A stretch of 64,000 bases of DNA. Origin: Lasiosphaeria ovina (Eukaryota > Ascomycota > Sordariomycetes > Sordariales > Lasiosphaeriaceae). The translations under genes and the position numbers were made by a program. This document shows positions 21,520-33,059 of the stretch, piece after piece. The DNA is taken from contig JAULSN010000002.1 of the NCBI GenBank assembly GCA_033439765.1, forward strand, positions 6,696,001 through 6,760,000, written 5' to 3'. Below the pieces are notes generated by a model, which saw only the letters and a list, made by a program, of their open reading frames with translations, was not told the origin of the DNA and did not search any database. Each line of letters begins with the position of its first letter. Within the stretch, counting starts at the first letter, position 1.

Positions 21520-22767
21520 TTTGGGTGGCTTTTTTTTTGCCTTCGGGGTTTTTTTTTTTTTTTTTTTTTTTCTTTTTTAAGAAAAAGATGAATATTCGTT
21601 CCGGCAAGAAATCTGGGCGGAAGTTTTGTGATTAAGAGGAGAGGGACGGGGTTCAACAGCACCCCACGCGGGTTGTACTCGAGTAGAACACGACAACGGG
21701 TGACCCCGAGCGGTGGGGTGACATGTGCCTGAGCCAACCACGGGCGAGCGATCTGTCCGCCGAGCCCCGGACATGTCGATAAGGTTCTTATTCCCCCGCA
21801 AATCCAAGGATCGAACCATGGAACCGAGTCAAATGGGATCCGTATTTGTCAATCGTCGTATTTGCATTCGAAATCGCGTGTTTGAAGCGCATTTAATTTG
21901 AATTAATCCGCAACCAAAAAAACGTCGCTGGATTTTGCTGTATCTGAACACTCTTCATGGCCTGCTTGGTAATAATTACCTGTTTTCGCTGGGAAAATAC
22001 GCTTTTCTCATTACACGACGGAACTTGTCGTGGGCACCCAAACCAATGGAAAAAAGGATCAACCGACTTTGGTTAAATGATTGAAACCTTCAAATATCTA
22101 AGTCTTTTTCTTTAATATCGGCTTTAACTCCTTTTCACGGCCATCTCCAGCGAGCAACCCATTGGGCCGAAATGAGTCTTCTCATCCGATGGGATACAGC
22201 CTCTTGCTGTGAGTTGCAGTTACCCCTTTCACCTTTCTCAAAGATTTAAGTAGATTTATTACAACAAACAAGGGCGGGCATCCCCACGCCAAGGCGGCAG
22301 ATCGAAGCGGGACGGATCGAGACCAGGCCGGGCATGCACAAACTCGCAATGTGCTTCTACCAAGTGGCGCCATGGCACCTCTTTCACCTCGAAACCCAAG
22401 TTCTTGTTGGGCGTGATTGGTAAGACGGCAGTCTCGAATCGTAAAACTCCTGGGACCGTTGCTGCTCGGCCACGCGGGACCCCGGGACACGGGAGGGTTG
22501 TGCATGTTGACCGGAACAGCTGCCCCTGATTCGCTGCGTCGTCCATGTAAGCCCATCGCCTAAATGGGCCAATAATATAAAGCAATCTCTGACCACACTA
22601 TCAACAACGGCACACAAGAGGGGTTCTGCCCAACAACTGGCTGCCGCCCCAGGTATTTAAGAGTTCAGACTTGTGTGCCAAGAATGGCTAGTAATAGTTT
22701 CCCGGCCCTGCCAGTGTCCCCTGGACCAGAGACCTTGCTGTAGCCTCACCACGTCGTCCTGCCCAAC
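21520..22767. other. Divergent spacer between the MDR gene and DUF1996
   Basis: No gene. It contains the T homopolymer near 21,550 and an AT-rich stretch at about 21,830-22,270; the right end should hold the DUF1996 promoter. Confidence 0.5.
21549..21571. repeat. Poly(T) homopolymer in the MDR 5' leader
   Basis: About 23 T residues in a row on the plus strand, then C and six more T. They lie about 30 bp upstream of the minus-strand start codon, so they would be an A tract in the leader RNA, where poly(A) tracts can affect translation. Confidence 0.85.
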
Positions 22768-24105
22768 ATGCAGTGGAAGGCCCTCGCCGCCGTGGCGCTC
22801 CTCGCCGGCCACGGGCGGGCGCAGTACGAGATGATGCGCTTCAGCTGCTCGCAGCTGGTCCTCGACCGCGTCGACCCGCTGGTCAACCCGGGCCTAGTCC
22901 CGTCGCCGCACCTGCACCAGATCGTCGGCGGCAACTCGTTCAACGCGTCCATGGACCCGGCAACGCACGACCTGGCGGCGGCCTCGTCGTGCACCAGCTG
23001 CACGTTCGCCGAAGACTTCTCCAACTACTGGACGGCCGTGCTCTACTTCCGCGCGCGCAACGGCACCTTCCGCCGCGTGCCGCAGGCCGTCAGCCAGGGC
23101 CTGCGCGCCGTCGGCGGCATCACCGTCTACTACATCCCGCCCTACGACGGCGTGTCCAACGTCACCGCCTTCAAGCCCGGCTTCCGCATGCTGGCCGGCG
23201 ACGCCGCGCTGCGCGCGCCCGCCGCCCGCCCCGACCCAAAGGTCTGCCACCGCTGCCTGCCCGCCACGGGCGACAACTCCAACATCGAGTGCTCGGCGCC
23301 TGATTCCGCGAGCCTGCCGACGGGTGTCTGCCCGGGTGGTATTAGGTCGGTCATCACGTTCCCGACCTGCTGGGACGGCAGGAACGTCGATAGCCCCGAC
23401 CACCAGAGCCATGTGGCTTACCCGGCCTCCGGCACGTTCGACAACGGCGGCCCGTGCCCGGCGACGCACCCCGTGGCTATTCCGCAGGTCATGTACGAGG
23501 TGGTGTGGGACGTACGTTGCCTCCTGTCCCTCTGGTCGTCTTTCGTGTTGGAGTGGCGGGACCGGGAGGAATGCTGTAGACGTGCCTGTGATCCCAGACC
23601 CGAGCTGCTGCTCTGAAACAACGCCCGTTGTGCTGACCCGTGTACAATTGCCACAGACGCGGCTGTTTAACGACAAAGACCTCTGGCCCGAGGACGGCTC
23701 GCAGCCGTTTGTGTGGAGCACCGGCGACCAGTAGGCCCCCTACCTAATTAACTACTTACTTCCTCTCTGCCTCGGTCTATAGTCTATACAGTATATGACG
23801 ACGCTGACCTTGACAAACAGCAACGGCTACTCGCAGCACGGCGACTACGTCTTCGGGTGGAAGGGCGACTCGCTGCAGCGCGCCCTCAACGCCCGCTGCA
23901 CCGGCGCCGTCTGCACCGAGCTCAAGACGCAGTCCTCCGAGGAGGCCATGAAGTGCACCAAGGCGCCCGCGTTCCGGGAGCCCGTTGACGGCTGTAAGTA
24001 GCAACCCGCTCATTTCTGTGACGTTTGGGTTGGCACATGATAGTGTTTTTGCTGACCAAGTTTGCAGGGCTGACGAGCATCCCCGGCGTTGCCATGATTG
24101 ACTGA
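22768..24105 (+). CDS. Secreted DUF1996 protein
   Basis: Four exons, 22768-23511, 23657-23730, 23821-23993 and 24068-24105, give 342 residues with correct total phase. A cleavable signal peptide (MQWKALAAVALLAGHGRAQ) is followed by the family opening YEMMRFSCSQLVLDRVDPL and PSPHLHQIVGGNSF. The block SVITFPTCWDGRNVDSPDHQSHVAY and the late segments FNDKDLWPEDG, GDYVFGWKGDSLQRAL and DGWLTSIPG are also typical of DUF1996. These proteins are abundant in fungal secretomes; no biochemical function is established that I can claim here. The length matches the family. Reconstruction of exons 2-4 restores the conserved FGWKGDSLQRA block, which supports the splice choices. Confidence 0.9.
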
Positions 24106-24879
24106 CGGGGTAGCCAGGGAGAGGGGATGGAGTGGAAAACTAGGATGTGCTATCCAGATCTGGGTGAGGTATTAGGTCTAATGACCAGAATGAGGCACTG
24201 GATTTAAACTTGTTTAATTACTGCATGCAGAGCTTTATGCCACATATTGCACTAGATCATATTGGGCAATTCATCTCTTTCATCGTTTAACTGGGCCAGA
24301 ATATATCGACATTGTCTTTGGCCAACTTTTTATGTTTTTTTTTTTTCTTTCTTTTCAATAGCCACTGTCAACTCTTGTAGCTGGCACAGGATTTCGTCGA
24401 TGGAACCCATTCCCCTGCTGGCCGTGTATTGTTTTGGTTAGGTAGTCAGTCCCCGGAGTCACTATCGGTACGTTGACCTCTGTTCACTTGATGGTTTGCA
24501 GTTGACAAGCAAGGCTACTGCCATTTTAGACCTTGTTCGCATTGTTCGGTCCTTCGGCTAGTCGGGCCAAAGTTGAACTTTATTTCGGTCTTCCCGACAC
24601 TCGTTGACAGCCTGTTGTCTCGTTTCCATACTTCTCGGATCCGTCGGTGAGATTGACGGGTAGGTTGGGGGCTGGTGGGGGGGGCGCCTTCAGTGTTGTT
24701 CAATGACGACAATGGCAGCTGAACGGGACGCCCCCACCGCGAGGTCGGTTTGGTTGCTAGCCCACCGGCGGGAAACTAGCCGACCCACTGCCGGTAATCA
24801 CTTGAAGAAATTTGCCCCGGGATCTCGGTTGCCGCCGCGGGAAACTACTGAGGTCAAAACGGTGGCTGGTTGACGATTC
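24106..24879. other. Intergenic, no intact gene
   Basis: Spacer between DUF1996 and the FunK1 relic. The right end may contain the undetectable N-terminal part of the relic. No RNA gene is seen. Confidence 0.45.
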
Positions 24880-25440
24880 TGGGACAGTTGTGCTGCTCTG
24901 ATACTGGCCGGAGGAAAACGCTGCAAAGTAGGGGGGTCGGAGGTCTTCTCCACCAAGCCCGGTCGTCGCTTCGTCTCGGGCTTCACCCTCTACGGGCCCA
25001 TGATGAGGGTATAGGCCTTTAACCGGCTGGGGTGGCTCGGCTCGGATGCCTTCGACATCAAGGCGGACCCGCCCCGCTTCGCCTACGACCACTTGTGCTC
25101 GGTCCAAGGCGCTCCCGACCGGCCGCTGGTCGTCAAGGACTCGTATGTTCTCGGAGCGGGACGAGGAAGGCGGCTGGCTCCGGTTCGCAACCGAACAAGC
25201 CGTGGCCAACGTGGCCCGGTACTACCATCACGAGACGGCCAAGGTCAACGGCGTCGTCGACGACGTCCTGTCCAATGCCAATGTCCGAAAGGGCATAAAC
25301 ACCCCGGCAGCTGCGGGCTCGTCTTCGACCTCGGGCTGGCGCTGCTAGACACTCTCCCCATACGCGAACGAGAAGAGCCGCCCGGCGGCGGCGCGCTGCG
25401 CTTCACGTCGGCCAGGGTCACGACGCGGCAAGGTCGGACG
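24880..25440 (+). pseudogene. FunK1 (fungal-type protein kinase) relic
   Basis: Pieces of the FunK1 family follow each other in the right order but in shifting frames. EVFSTKPGRRFVSGFTLYG and PMMRV end in TAG at 25012-25014, where the family normally has Trp (as in MMRLWEF). Then come AFNRLGWLGSDAFDIKADP and LVVKDS. A frameshift near 25,145 leads into FSERDEEGGWLRFATEQAV and ANVARYYHHETAKVNGV, with VRKGINTP after it. A second shift and an apparent deletion lead to GLVFDLGLALLD and then GGGALRF, matching the DLD-type metal motif and TGTMxFMA segment. Catalytic-loop sequence is missing. The gene cannot make a kinase. Family assignment rests on remembered motif patterns. Confidence 0.78.
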
Positions 25441-25751
25441 TGCCAGGCGTATTTATTCGCGAAGTTCGTAGATTATGGTTATCATACAGCACAAAATGTC
25501 ATACCGGGACCAATATTCTCTAATTCAAATCCAAAGATGTCTAAATAACAACCCCGAAATCAACGCATATATGCAACGCCCCACGCCCGCATCCGCCACC
25601 TCGTCCACGGCAAGCGGCACCGCAAGGTGTTGATGCCGATCCCCCAAAGCAGCACACCATGCTTCGACGGAAGACACCAAGCACCACATGATGCTTGGGT
25701 GCCAATCCGTCGGGACCCACTCCCAAGACCACGCGTCTCCGCGGACAAGGT
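25441..25751. other. Short spacer, no gene
   Basis: About 310 bp between the FunK1 relic and the 3' end of the membrane-protein gene. The first 100 bp are AT-rich. Nothing else is recognised. Confidence 0.5.
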
Positions 25752-26985
25752 CTATATTTCCCCTCTTCCATGCTCCTCACGCGAGCCCTCCTCGCCGTGC
25801 TCGAGGCTCTGGCGGTGATACTCCGCCAGCTCCAGCTCGCTGTCCATGCCGTCTGCGCCGAGCGCTTCGCCACCCATGAATATCTCGCCGTTACTCGGCG
25901 GCACGTCTCGCCGGCGGGCGGGCGACCCTGAGCTTGCCGGCCCGCTAATGTCTGCCGAAGCTGCGTTGCGGGAGGCGACGCCACGCAGCCTGTTGACCAG
26001 CGGCTGGACGGTCGCGAGGCTGCCGGCGATGATGGCCAGGGCCTGCTCGACCGTCGACCACACGGCGATGCCGGTCGTGTCGTACAGGAAGTCGGTGCCG
26101 TTCAGCGACTTGAGGTGCGCGAGCCGGAAGCCGACGGCGAAGGTGGCTCTGTTTCCTGTCAGTCCGTCTGTGCCCGGCTTGAGAGCAAGGTGTCAACATA
26201 CACGAGCCCCATGGCCATAAACACCATCATGACGCCCTTGGTGCGGGCGTTCATATTCAGCCGCGAGACGACCCACATGGGGCCCAGGGTCAGGATCAGA
26301 TCCGTGACAATACCGAGGTTGCCAAACAGGAGGCCGAGGGCGATGACGACGTTGTTGTCCATGCACTGGCCGCTCTCGATGCTCTTGTCCCAGAAGAAGC
26401 TGACGGGGCGGCACTGCAGGGCGGCGGCTAAGAAGAAGGCGACGCCGCTGGCGGCGACCACGGCCATGATGGCGTACAGGATGCGCTTGTGCGCCGGGCG
26501 CACGGCCACGCGCGCAAAGAACCACGCGATGGACAGCTTGGCGAACGTCATGGTCGTGTCATAGCTGAGGTAGCATCCCCACCAGAACTGCTCGGTACCC
26601 ACGCGCGTGTCAGTCCCGTGTTCCTTTTTGGTCTCAAATCACTTACCCCCAGCGCCAGTTCCATGTCCCCGAAATCGAGGGTGTGGGACTGCTGGCCGAC
26701 GCCGAAGCGGAGCCCCGCGAAGCCGAGCGCAACGAACATGGTGAAGGACACCTGTTGTGGTCTGGTCAGCGCTCTCGTGTGCGATGCGACTAGGTACCCT
26801 ACCCAAAGGCTGGGTATACTTGCCATTGCTGCGACCATGAGGTAGTCGTCCAGCCCGAACGCTTTGACGATGTGCACCCGAGTGTAGCACCGCAGAGCCA
26901 CGACACTCCAGACCAAGGGCAGGGTAACGCCGTCGACACTGGCCATCATCACACTCCTGTCCGCGCGGGGAAGGAGCGGCGCCAT
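25752..26985 (-). CDS. PTH11-like seven-helix integral membrane protein (rhodopsin domain)
   Basis: Exons 26985-26647, 26587-26202 and 26148-25752 give 373 residues. It shows the fungal SAT4/PTH11-type rhodopsin pattern: KAFGLDDYLMVAAM, a long LDFGDMELALG loop, then FWWGCYLSYDTTMTFAKLSI, helices around RILYAIMAVVAASGVAFF, CRPVSFFWDKSIESGQC, LGNLGIVTDLILTLGPMWVV (as LFGNLGIVTDLIL) and VWSTVEQALAIIAGSLATV. The hydrophilic tail is cytosolic by analogy. No CFEM cysteine domain precedes the helices. Family members include putative surface receptors, but ligand and signalling are unknown. A 51-nt GTAGGG...CAACAG segment at about 26,759-26,809 may be an additional intron; it is in frame and has no stop, so both forms are translatable. 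Confidence 0.83.
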
Positions 26986-28845
26986 GGCGAGGGGGTGGGG
27001 GGGGGGTGAAGTGCGCGAGGGAAAGGAGACCACCCTGGGCGAAGCGGGGCCAGGCGACAGTGTAAGCAAATGAAGGCGGCGGGCGATTAAGGTCGGTTCA
27101 ATCACTGCCATCAACTCAGATGGGCCTGAGGTTGAAGTGTCCAAATTCTGACGCAGAAAGTGAGAGCAAGGAGAGAGATTTTGAGCGCTTCGCAGTTTGT
27201 CCAGCCTGCGGTCCGAACCAGCACGCAAAAGGCAGAACAATGGCAAGAATGATAAGACGGCGGGCGTGAATGGGGCACGGCGCTGGCGAGGCCAGGCCGC
27301 TGAGAAAGAGCTGGCAGGATAGTAAGGTCAAGGCGGATTGGGCTCGGTGCAGCCTCGAGGTTGGTCACTCCCAACTGGAGAAGGGAGAGGGAGCCATTGT
27401 CTCGAAAGAACAATAGGCACGCAATTGGCCATGATGGGCAGTTGGCTTGCCATCGTGCGGTTGGACGAGACGATCTGTCGGCTGTGGCAATAGTCTGCGA
27501 GTCGGGATGGCACACACAAGGGCAAACAGTTCGGCGTCTGAACTCTAGGAGTGGTCAGACGATAGAGAGACCAATGCTGGGTCCTTGAGGCCTTTTAGCC
27601 TGTTGTTGAGCATAGCAGAGGCCTATCGTGAAGCCGAGCCACCTGAATTCTATGAAGTAAGGACGAAGAAGTTTGATTGCCACTGCAGAGACAGAGCTGG
27701 TTATCCGTCCTGTCATCGTTGGAAAAGCATGTCATCCCAGCTGTGAAAAGCATGGGCAGCCACCCCTGACTGGGAATTCCTTCATCCGATCTTACCCCTG
27801 ACCGCGGCCAGCGGGCGGACCTACACCGCCCATGACAGCACAAGGCGTGGCCAATTGACAGGAAACGTGTAAACTCGCCGCCGTAACCCCAATTACCTTC
27901 CACCGTCTGAACTATTCAGATCATGTTGTAACTAGTAACTAGGTGGTCTTCTGCCAGCGCCCAGAGCTGAAGAGCCAGCAAAACCCACAAATCTGCAAAC
28001 CTCACGCTCAGGAAGCGACAGGATTTAAACGCTCCAGCCAACAGCGCGCGGCCCGAACAATTATCCACAAGCATGTTGGTCCTCTGCGCGGCACGGTCAG
28101 CAGCTCAGCCTCACGATGCCAACCCGGTGCCGATCACGTCGAATCCTCCCGACTCCAGGGCGGCAAGGCTGGCAATTAAAAGGCTGTGCGCCTCCGACTT
28201 TGAGTTACCGCCGCTTGGCATGCATCCACCATCCACGGACAGAACATTAATATGCAGGTTTCACCCGTTGAGCAATCCCGCAAACAACAGCACAAAGATA
28301 CAGCGCAAACTGTCGACAGAGCTGCAATCTGAACCCAAATGCCGCCCACAAGCACAAGCACCGACGCTTGCAGCTCCTCTATCACATGAGATGAGAGCCG
28401 GGCCAGGGCAGGCAGTTGGCGCATCCTGCCAGCGCGCGGCAGGGCCGGCCAGCGTGCCACCGCCCAAGTCTGTTGGATTGCGCCGCCCACCCCACGCGCG
28501 GCCAGGCCAGGTCGGCAGCTGCGAGGGATGCGCTGCTCAGCAGGAAGCGAGATGGCGCTGTCTCGGTATAGTCTATATATAATGATCCCCTCCCCCCCCA
28601 CGTCCCTCGGTGCTTCGCTGCTTGGTCTTCATTCTTCGTGCAATAATTAAACAGGGGGCGATTCTTACCCGCCGTTATTTACCTAATTTATTCCTCGTCA
28701 CTCCTTGCTGTCACCCATTCCAGCATCGCATCCGGTGATTATTCCGACAACAGCGGCGCTGTCCCCCCTTTTCGCAGCCGAGTCCAGACTGTGGCCAACA
28801 ACCTGAAGCACCGCAAGTTCGCAACACGGAAAGAGAACAGGAAAA
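26986..28845. other. Intergenic, no gene recognised
   Basis: This 1.9 kb spacer separates the divergent membrane-protein gene and the small secreted protein gene. It includes a TATA-like element at 28574. No motif-bearing frame is found. Confidence 0.5.
28574..28582 (+). promoter_or_regulatory. TATA-like element of the small secreted protein gene
   Basis: TATATATAA lies 264 bp before the ATG at 28846. A long leader would be needed, so the link is tentative. Confidence 0.35.
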
Positions 28846-29202
28846 ATGCACTCCCCGCTCCTTGCGCTCTTGGCCGTCATCGCCGCCGCCGCCGCCACAT
28901 CCGTCGCGGCGGCCCCGGCACCAGCCTCCCAGTCCCCAGCCCAGCCCGCCTGCGCCGCCGTCCCCGAGGCCTTTTGGATCTGCTCTTCCGACTGCCTGTA
29001 CAAGCAGTGCCCCGCCGCTGACGCCCCATGCTTCGAGGCTTGCGATGCCGAGTGCAGTACGTCCAGCCCCCCCCTCCCCCCCCCCCCCCACCTCTTCAAC
29101 CCCTAGTGGTGTGTCGTTACATTGGATCGTTGGATGTGCTGACTCGATGGGCCGCAAACAGAGGCGCAGTTTGTCCCCGACTGCGAACCGGGTATCTATT
29201 AG
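28846..29202 (+). CDS. Small secreted cysteine-rich protein (83 aa), candidate effector
   Basis: Exons 28846-29056 and 29162-29202 join to 83 residues; the intron uses GTACGT and CAG after a pyrimidine-rich stretch. A signal peptide (MHSPLLALLAVIAAAAATS) is followed by an Ala/Pro linker and a short domain with eight cysteines: PAC, WICSSDC, YKQC, APCFEAC, DAEC and PDC. The eight cysteines could form four disulphides. Size, signal peptide and Cys content match fungal small secreted proteins, which include effectors and antimicrobial proteins. I do not recognise a named family and no function should be assumed. If the intron were not removed the frame would end in a Pro-rich tail without the last cysteine, which argues for splicing. 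Confidence 0.72.
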
Positions 29203-29692
29203 CGGGGCTGCAAGATTTGGGGCCAGAGAGAGTCTCGGGTCCCGGTTTTATGCCTTGTCTAGGTAGGTTAGGGACAGTTGGCTCAGGGGACACATCCTTC
29301 TAACGCCTGGGTAAGGTTCGTGTTGGTCACTAGTATCGGGTGTTCTGTGCCTTGCCGTGGAAGACAGCAGGCCAAACAGAGCAAGACAGGTTAGAGTTGG
29401 ATGATCTAACGACAAAACCCAGAGTCTTGAACATGTCTTTCTGTCCAATATTGCAACCACTCGCCTAGCAAACCACATAGTCTCCCGATATAAACTGATG
29501 ACTCCAATTTGAAGACTACCTATCAAGCGAGCCATACTACGCCTGTGGAAACCAATGCAAACCGCCGTAACTAACTAACTTGGTAAGATAGGCTAGCCAC
29601 CGAAACAGGGGAAGCGAATTATCCCAAACCAGGACTAACACAACCAACGAAAACAACCCGAACGACACCCCGCCTCAGAAGCACAAGCCTAA
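29203..29692. other. Convergent spacer, no gene
   Basis: About 490 bp between the 3' ends of the small secreted protein gene and the GH114 gene. Nothing else is seen. Confidence 0.5.
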
Positions 29693-31059
29693 CTACATCC
29701 CCTCAACCGGCTTGCACACGTCCATATCCAGCTGCCCGTTGACAGCCGTATCAACAACGTCCCGCCCCGGACCTTCACCGCAGTACTGCGTGCAGCCATT
29801 TAACTCCACATCGCCGCCGAGCAGCTTGAGCACGCTGCTCAACTTGCCCAGCCACGCGTCCCCGGCCTCCGCCTCCGCCTCCGCCTCCGCCTCCGCCTCC
29901 GCACTCTGTCCCTTCCCATCCCCCTGCTTCGCCTTTGTCCCGTGTCCACACGCGACCGCAAACTCGGCCGCGCTCGCGCCCGCCGCCAAACACCGCCCCT
30001 TGCCCCACACCGCCGAGGTATCGCTCCCGCCCAGCGACGGCGTGTACGCGATGCTGAACACGGGCTTGCCGGCGCGGGCGTACGCGCCGGCGAACGCGGC
30101 GCAGAAGGGGCGGGAGTGCGGCGCGTGCGCCGCGTCCGCGCAGTCCTCGAGGACCGCGAAGTCGAGCGCCGCGGAGATGCTGGCGAGGATCGTCGGGGCG
30201 TTCTTTTGCCCGATGAGAAGCGTGTGGCCGCGGGCTGTGGTTAGGCTGTGCGCGTGGGCCGCGAGCTCGTGCACGAACGGGACGTAGTCGGCTGCTGTTA
30301 GGTTCCAGCCCGTCTGTTTGTGTTGTGTCGGGGGTTAGTGAGGGAGCGCTCGATGGGTGGGTGATGGGGCTGGGGTCGGTCAACTAGACATCACGGCCGA
30401 TGTGTGACTGTGTGCAGGGGCTCGGCCGGCTTGCTTGCACGGATGGAGAGACTCACAACGTCCTGCCCGTTGACCTTTTGCTCAAAGGCGTCAATGTTGT
30501 CCGGGTCGACGCCGTCGCAGCCGAGGCGCTGGGCCAGCGTGATGCGTTCCTTGATCAGGTCGCGCGCCGTCCGGTTGCGGATGTCGACCCAGAACTCGCC
30601 TTGGTAGTTCTGGTCCGGGTACGTGCCGCCCAGCAGCCCCTTGTACGCCGGCGACTGCCACACCGTCTCGAAGTCGCAGTCGCTGGTCTGCGCCAGCCCG
30701 GCGTTGACGTAGCAGAGGATGACGACGTCTTTGATGTTGCTCTGCGGTCAGGGTTAGACGTGGCGTTGATGTGCGATATGGATACAGGGAACACGCACCC
30801 GCAGATACGAGATGATCTCGGGGTGCCGCTGGACGTGGTAGAGGTCAATGTCCCACACGAGGGCGTCTTTCGGGACCAGCGGTTTGGTGACGTCGATTGT
30901 GTGTTGGATCTCAATTTGCCATTTTACGCCGGGGGTGAAGTTAGGAAGCACGCTGATGGTCTGGGTCTTGTTCGGGGCCAAGCAGTCGGCCTCGGCCCGT
31001 GGGAATAGCGCCCCGAGGAGTGCAGCAATCCAGACAAGTCGCTTGGTTTCGAACGCCAT
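29693..31059 (-). CDS. Secreted GH114 glycosidase (endo-alpha-1,4-polygalactosaminidase family)
   Basis: Exons 31059-30799, 30741-30457 and 30313-29693, all in phase 0, give 388 residues. The N-terminus is a signal peptide (LVWIAALLGALFPRAEA). The TIM-barrel family signature is present: VKWQIEI near the start, VWDIDLYHVQ, VVILCYVNAG, FWVDIRN, CDGVDPDNIDAF, LLIGQKNAP and FAVLEDCADAA. The Asp in VWDIDL and those in CDGVDPDN are the likely catalytic region. GH114 members such as Ega3 of Aspergillus fumigatus cleave alpha-1,4-linked galactosamine polymers of the fungal extracellular matrix; the same substrate here is inferred. Near the C-terminus an (Ala-Glu) repeat from a GGCCTCC-type microsatellite interrupts the fold, perhaps as a surface loop. 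No galactosaminogalactan cluster genes adjoin it. Confidence 0.88.
29861..29901. repeat. CCTCCG microsatellite coding for Ala-Glu repeat
   Basis: Seven tandem copies of a six-base unit on the plus strand give alternating Glu and Ala in the GH114 protein. Length variation would keep the frame. Confidence 0.85.
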
Positions 31060-33059
31060 CCTTGGTCGATAACAGTTCTAGCTTTGAAGAATAAGGTGAG
31101 TTCGAAGAGGAGTGCAAAGGCGGTCCTGGCTTTCTTGGGGGAGAATCTTGGCTTGCCAATATGGTCTTCAGGCGACTTTATGCAGACACAGCAGCGGCTT
31201 CTAGTCTGGCCATGTTTGATGATGCAAACTGCATTCCATTTCCCCGCTTGCTGTCTGAATGGTCGATGCGAAGAGACGAAGGCACGTCGGGGGTCGAGTA
31301 CGTGTATCCAGTGACGCGACTAGTGAAGTGGCTGAAACTGTGGAACAGCAGAGCGGAAAGTCCATCAGCGGGAAGAAGCAAGCGGGAAGAAGCAAGCTCT
31401 ATATCCTGATGAGTTGTCAGCCTGTGCTTCAAGTGGTGACCAGGCCTACCCGGTCCCCCTACAGAATGTCCCGAAACCAGAGACAGCAGATGCAGTTCGG
31501 ATGACTGAGGGCTGGCGACATTGGCTCCCATATCTCTTGTGATACAGCGGCCCTCTACCCTCGCTAGTGTCTGAAGTCATACGTTGCACAAGTCAATTTC
31601 GGCCCTATCCATTCACAGTCTTCTGCCACCCTAGGGTTTACCGGCTCAGGGTAGATGAGGTGCTCGGAAAATGGCTGAACATTATAGAACAAGGCTGCTT
31701 TCTGCGGCACAGAAGGTTACCAAGGGAACTTGAGCCAACTGCGCGTCTTCCTCGTCCAGAAGTACGGAAGGGACAACAATTAATGGGTTGAGCCGCCCTG
31801 CCGTGAAGTCAAATAACTTCATACGCTCTTTTCTAGCCCCTACGCGCTACAAGTAGATGGCTAGATAACAGAGACACAGCCGCGGCTCGAGTTCTATGAA
31901 TCAGACACGCTGCATTCCAATTTCCCCTGATCTGACTGTCTCCCATTTCATCAGCTCCATGGCTCAAGCCGGCCTGCCCCATCCTCCTTACTAGGCGGTA
32001 ATGCGTCCAGCAATAACTGCTTGAGAATATCGGCCCAATACCTAGACCACCTTCTGTTGTTGTGGCACCGCAAAGTGACTTCAACCCGGGGGTAACATGT
32101 CAAACAGCGGCTCCAGTATCAAGTGCTAGATGACACTACTACTAATTACACCATCACCAAAAGTATTTTGATCCTGTTCGTTGACAATTCTTTCCAATCA
32201 TCATGGGACCTCGACTCAGGCGTCTCCTTGCCTGCGACTTGGTCAGGGCGTTTTTGTAGCCCTGACGAGTACTCCGTACTCGCGCATAGGTTGCCCAAAA
32301 CATAGCACGTGCGTCGCGCCAGGCTTGCAATAGCCAACTATCGACACGCGCGCTAATTAGTCCGCATCGGGAGGAGCTGAACAGCTAGGCTCTAGCTGAG
32401 CAACCGAGCACACTAGTGGCAACAAAAAGGTCGATCAAATCTCCTTTTTCAGTCGCATTTCCAGAGGCCGGTCGGGCGGGCTCGGGCCACTGGGTGCTGC
32501 GTGCGATGACCCGAGCTTTTCAGGGGCTTCCGCAGAGCTAATGCAGGGGAGAGTTGGGGGCCGGTTCTGGGTCTGGGTCCACGCGAGAACCAGAACGCGC
32601 GTCCGTCAACCACGCCGCCCTAAAAGTGAGACTCTCACCCAGGCGGGGAAACGCCCTCTTTTCGGTCGGAACATGGAACCAACGGATGCTTCGCCCGAAG
32701 CCTCTCGACTACTGTGTAATCCGCTGAACAAGTTGATGTCACGTGGATGGGCCATCCAACATGCGAAGAGGACACAGACTCTGCGGGGACGCCCACGCGA
32801 TCATCATGGTCTGAAGCCAATGCTGTGGAGAGAGGAAAATATATGTGTCGCCAAAGTATATATGTCAGCATCAAGTTTCGAAATGTCAAACATCGATTAA
32901 ACCCCCCAAATAAATGATGAGAATGCCTCTTCCACAGCCCATCCCGTGAAATCGCCCCCAACGCCTTGTTGTGATGTGATGCTCGTCTCGAGCACTACTG
33001 CAATACATGCAAATTAGGTGTTCCAAGTCTATTATGAAAGGTGCCCTGGTTCGCGGCGT
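31060..33059. other. Intergenic, no gene recognised
   Basis: Two kilobases without a recognisable gene. There is a small direct duplication GCGGGAAGAAGCAA near 31,370-31,395. The right end is the 3' flank of UGDH. Confidence 0.5.
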
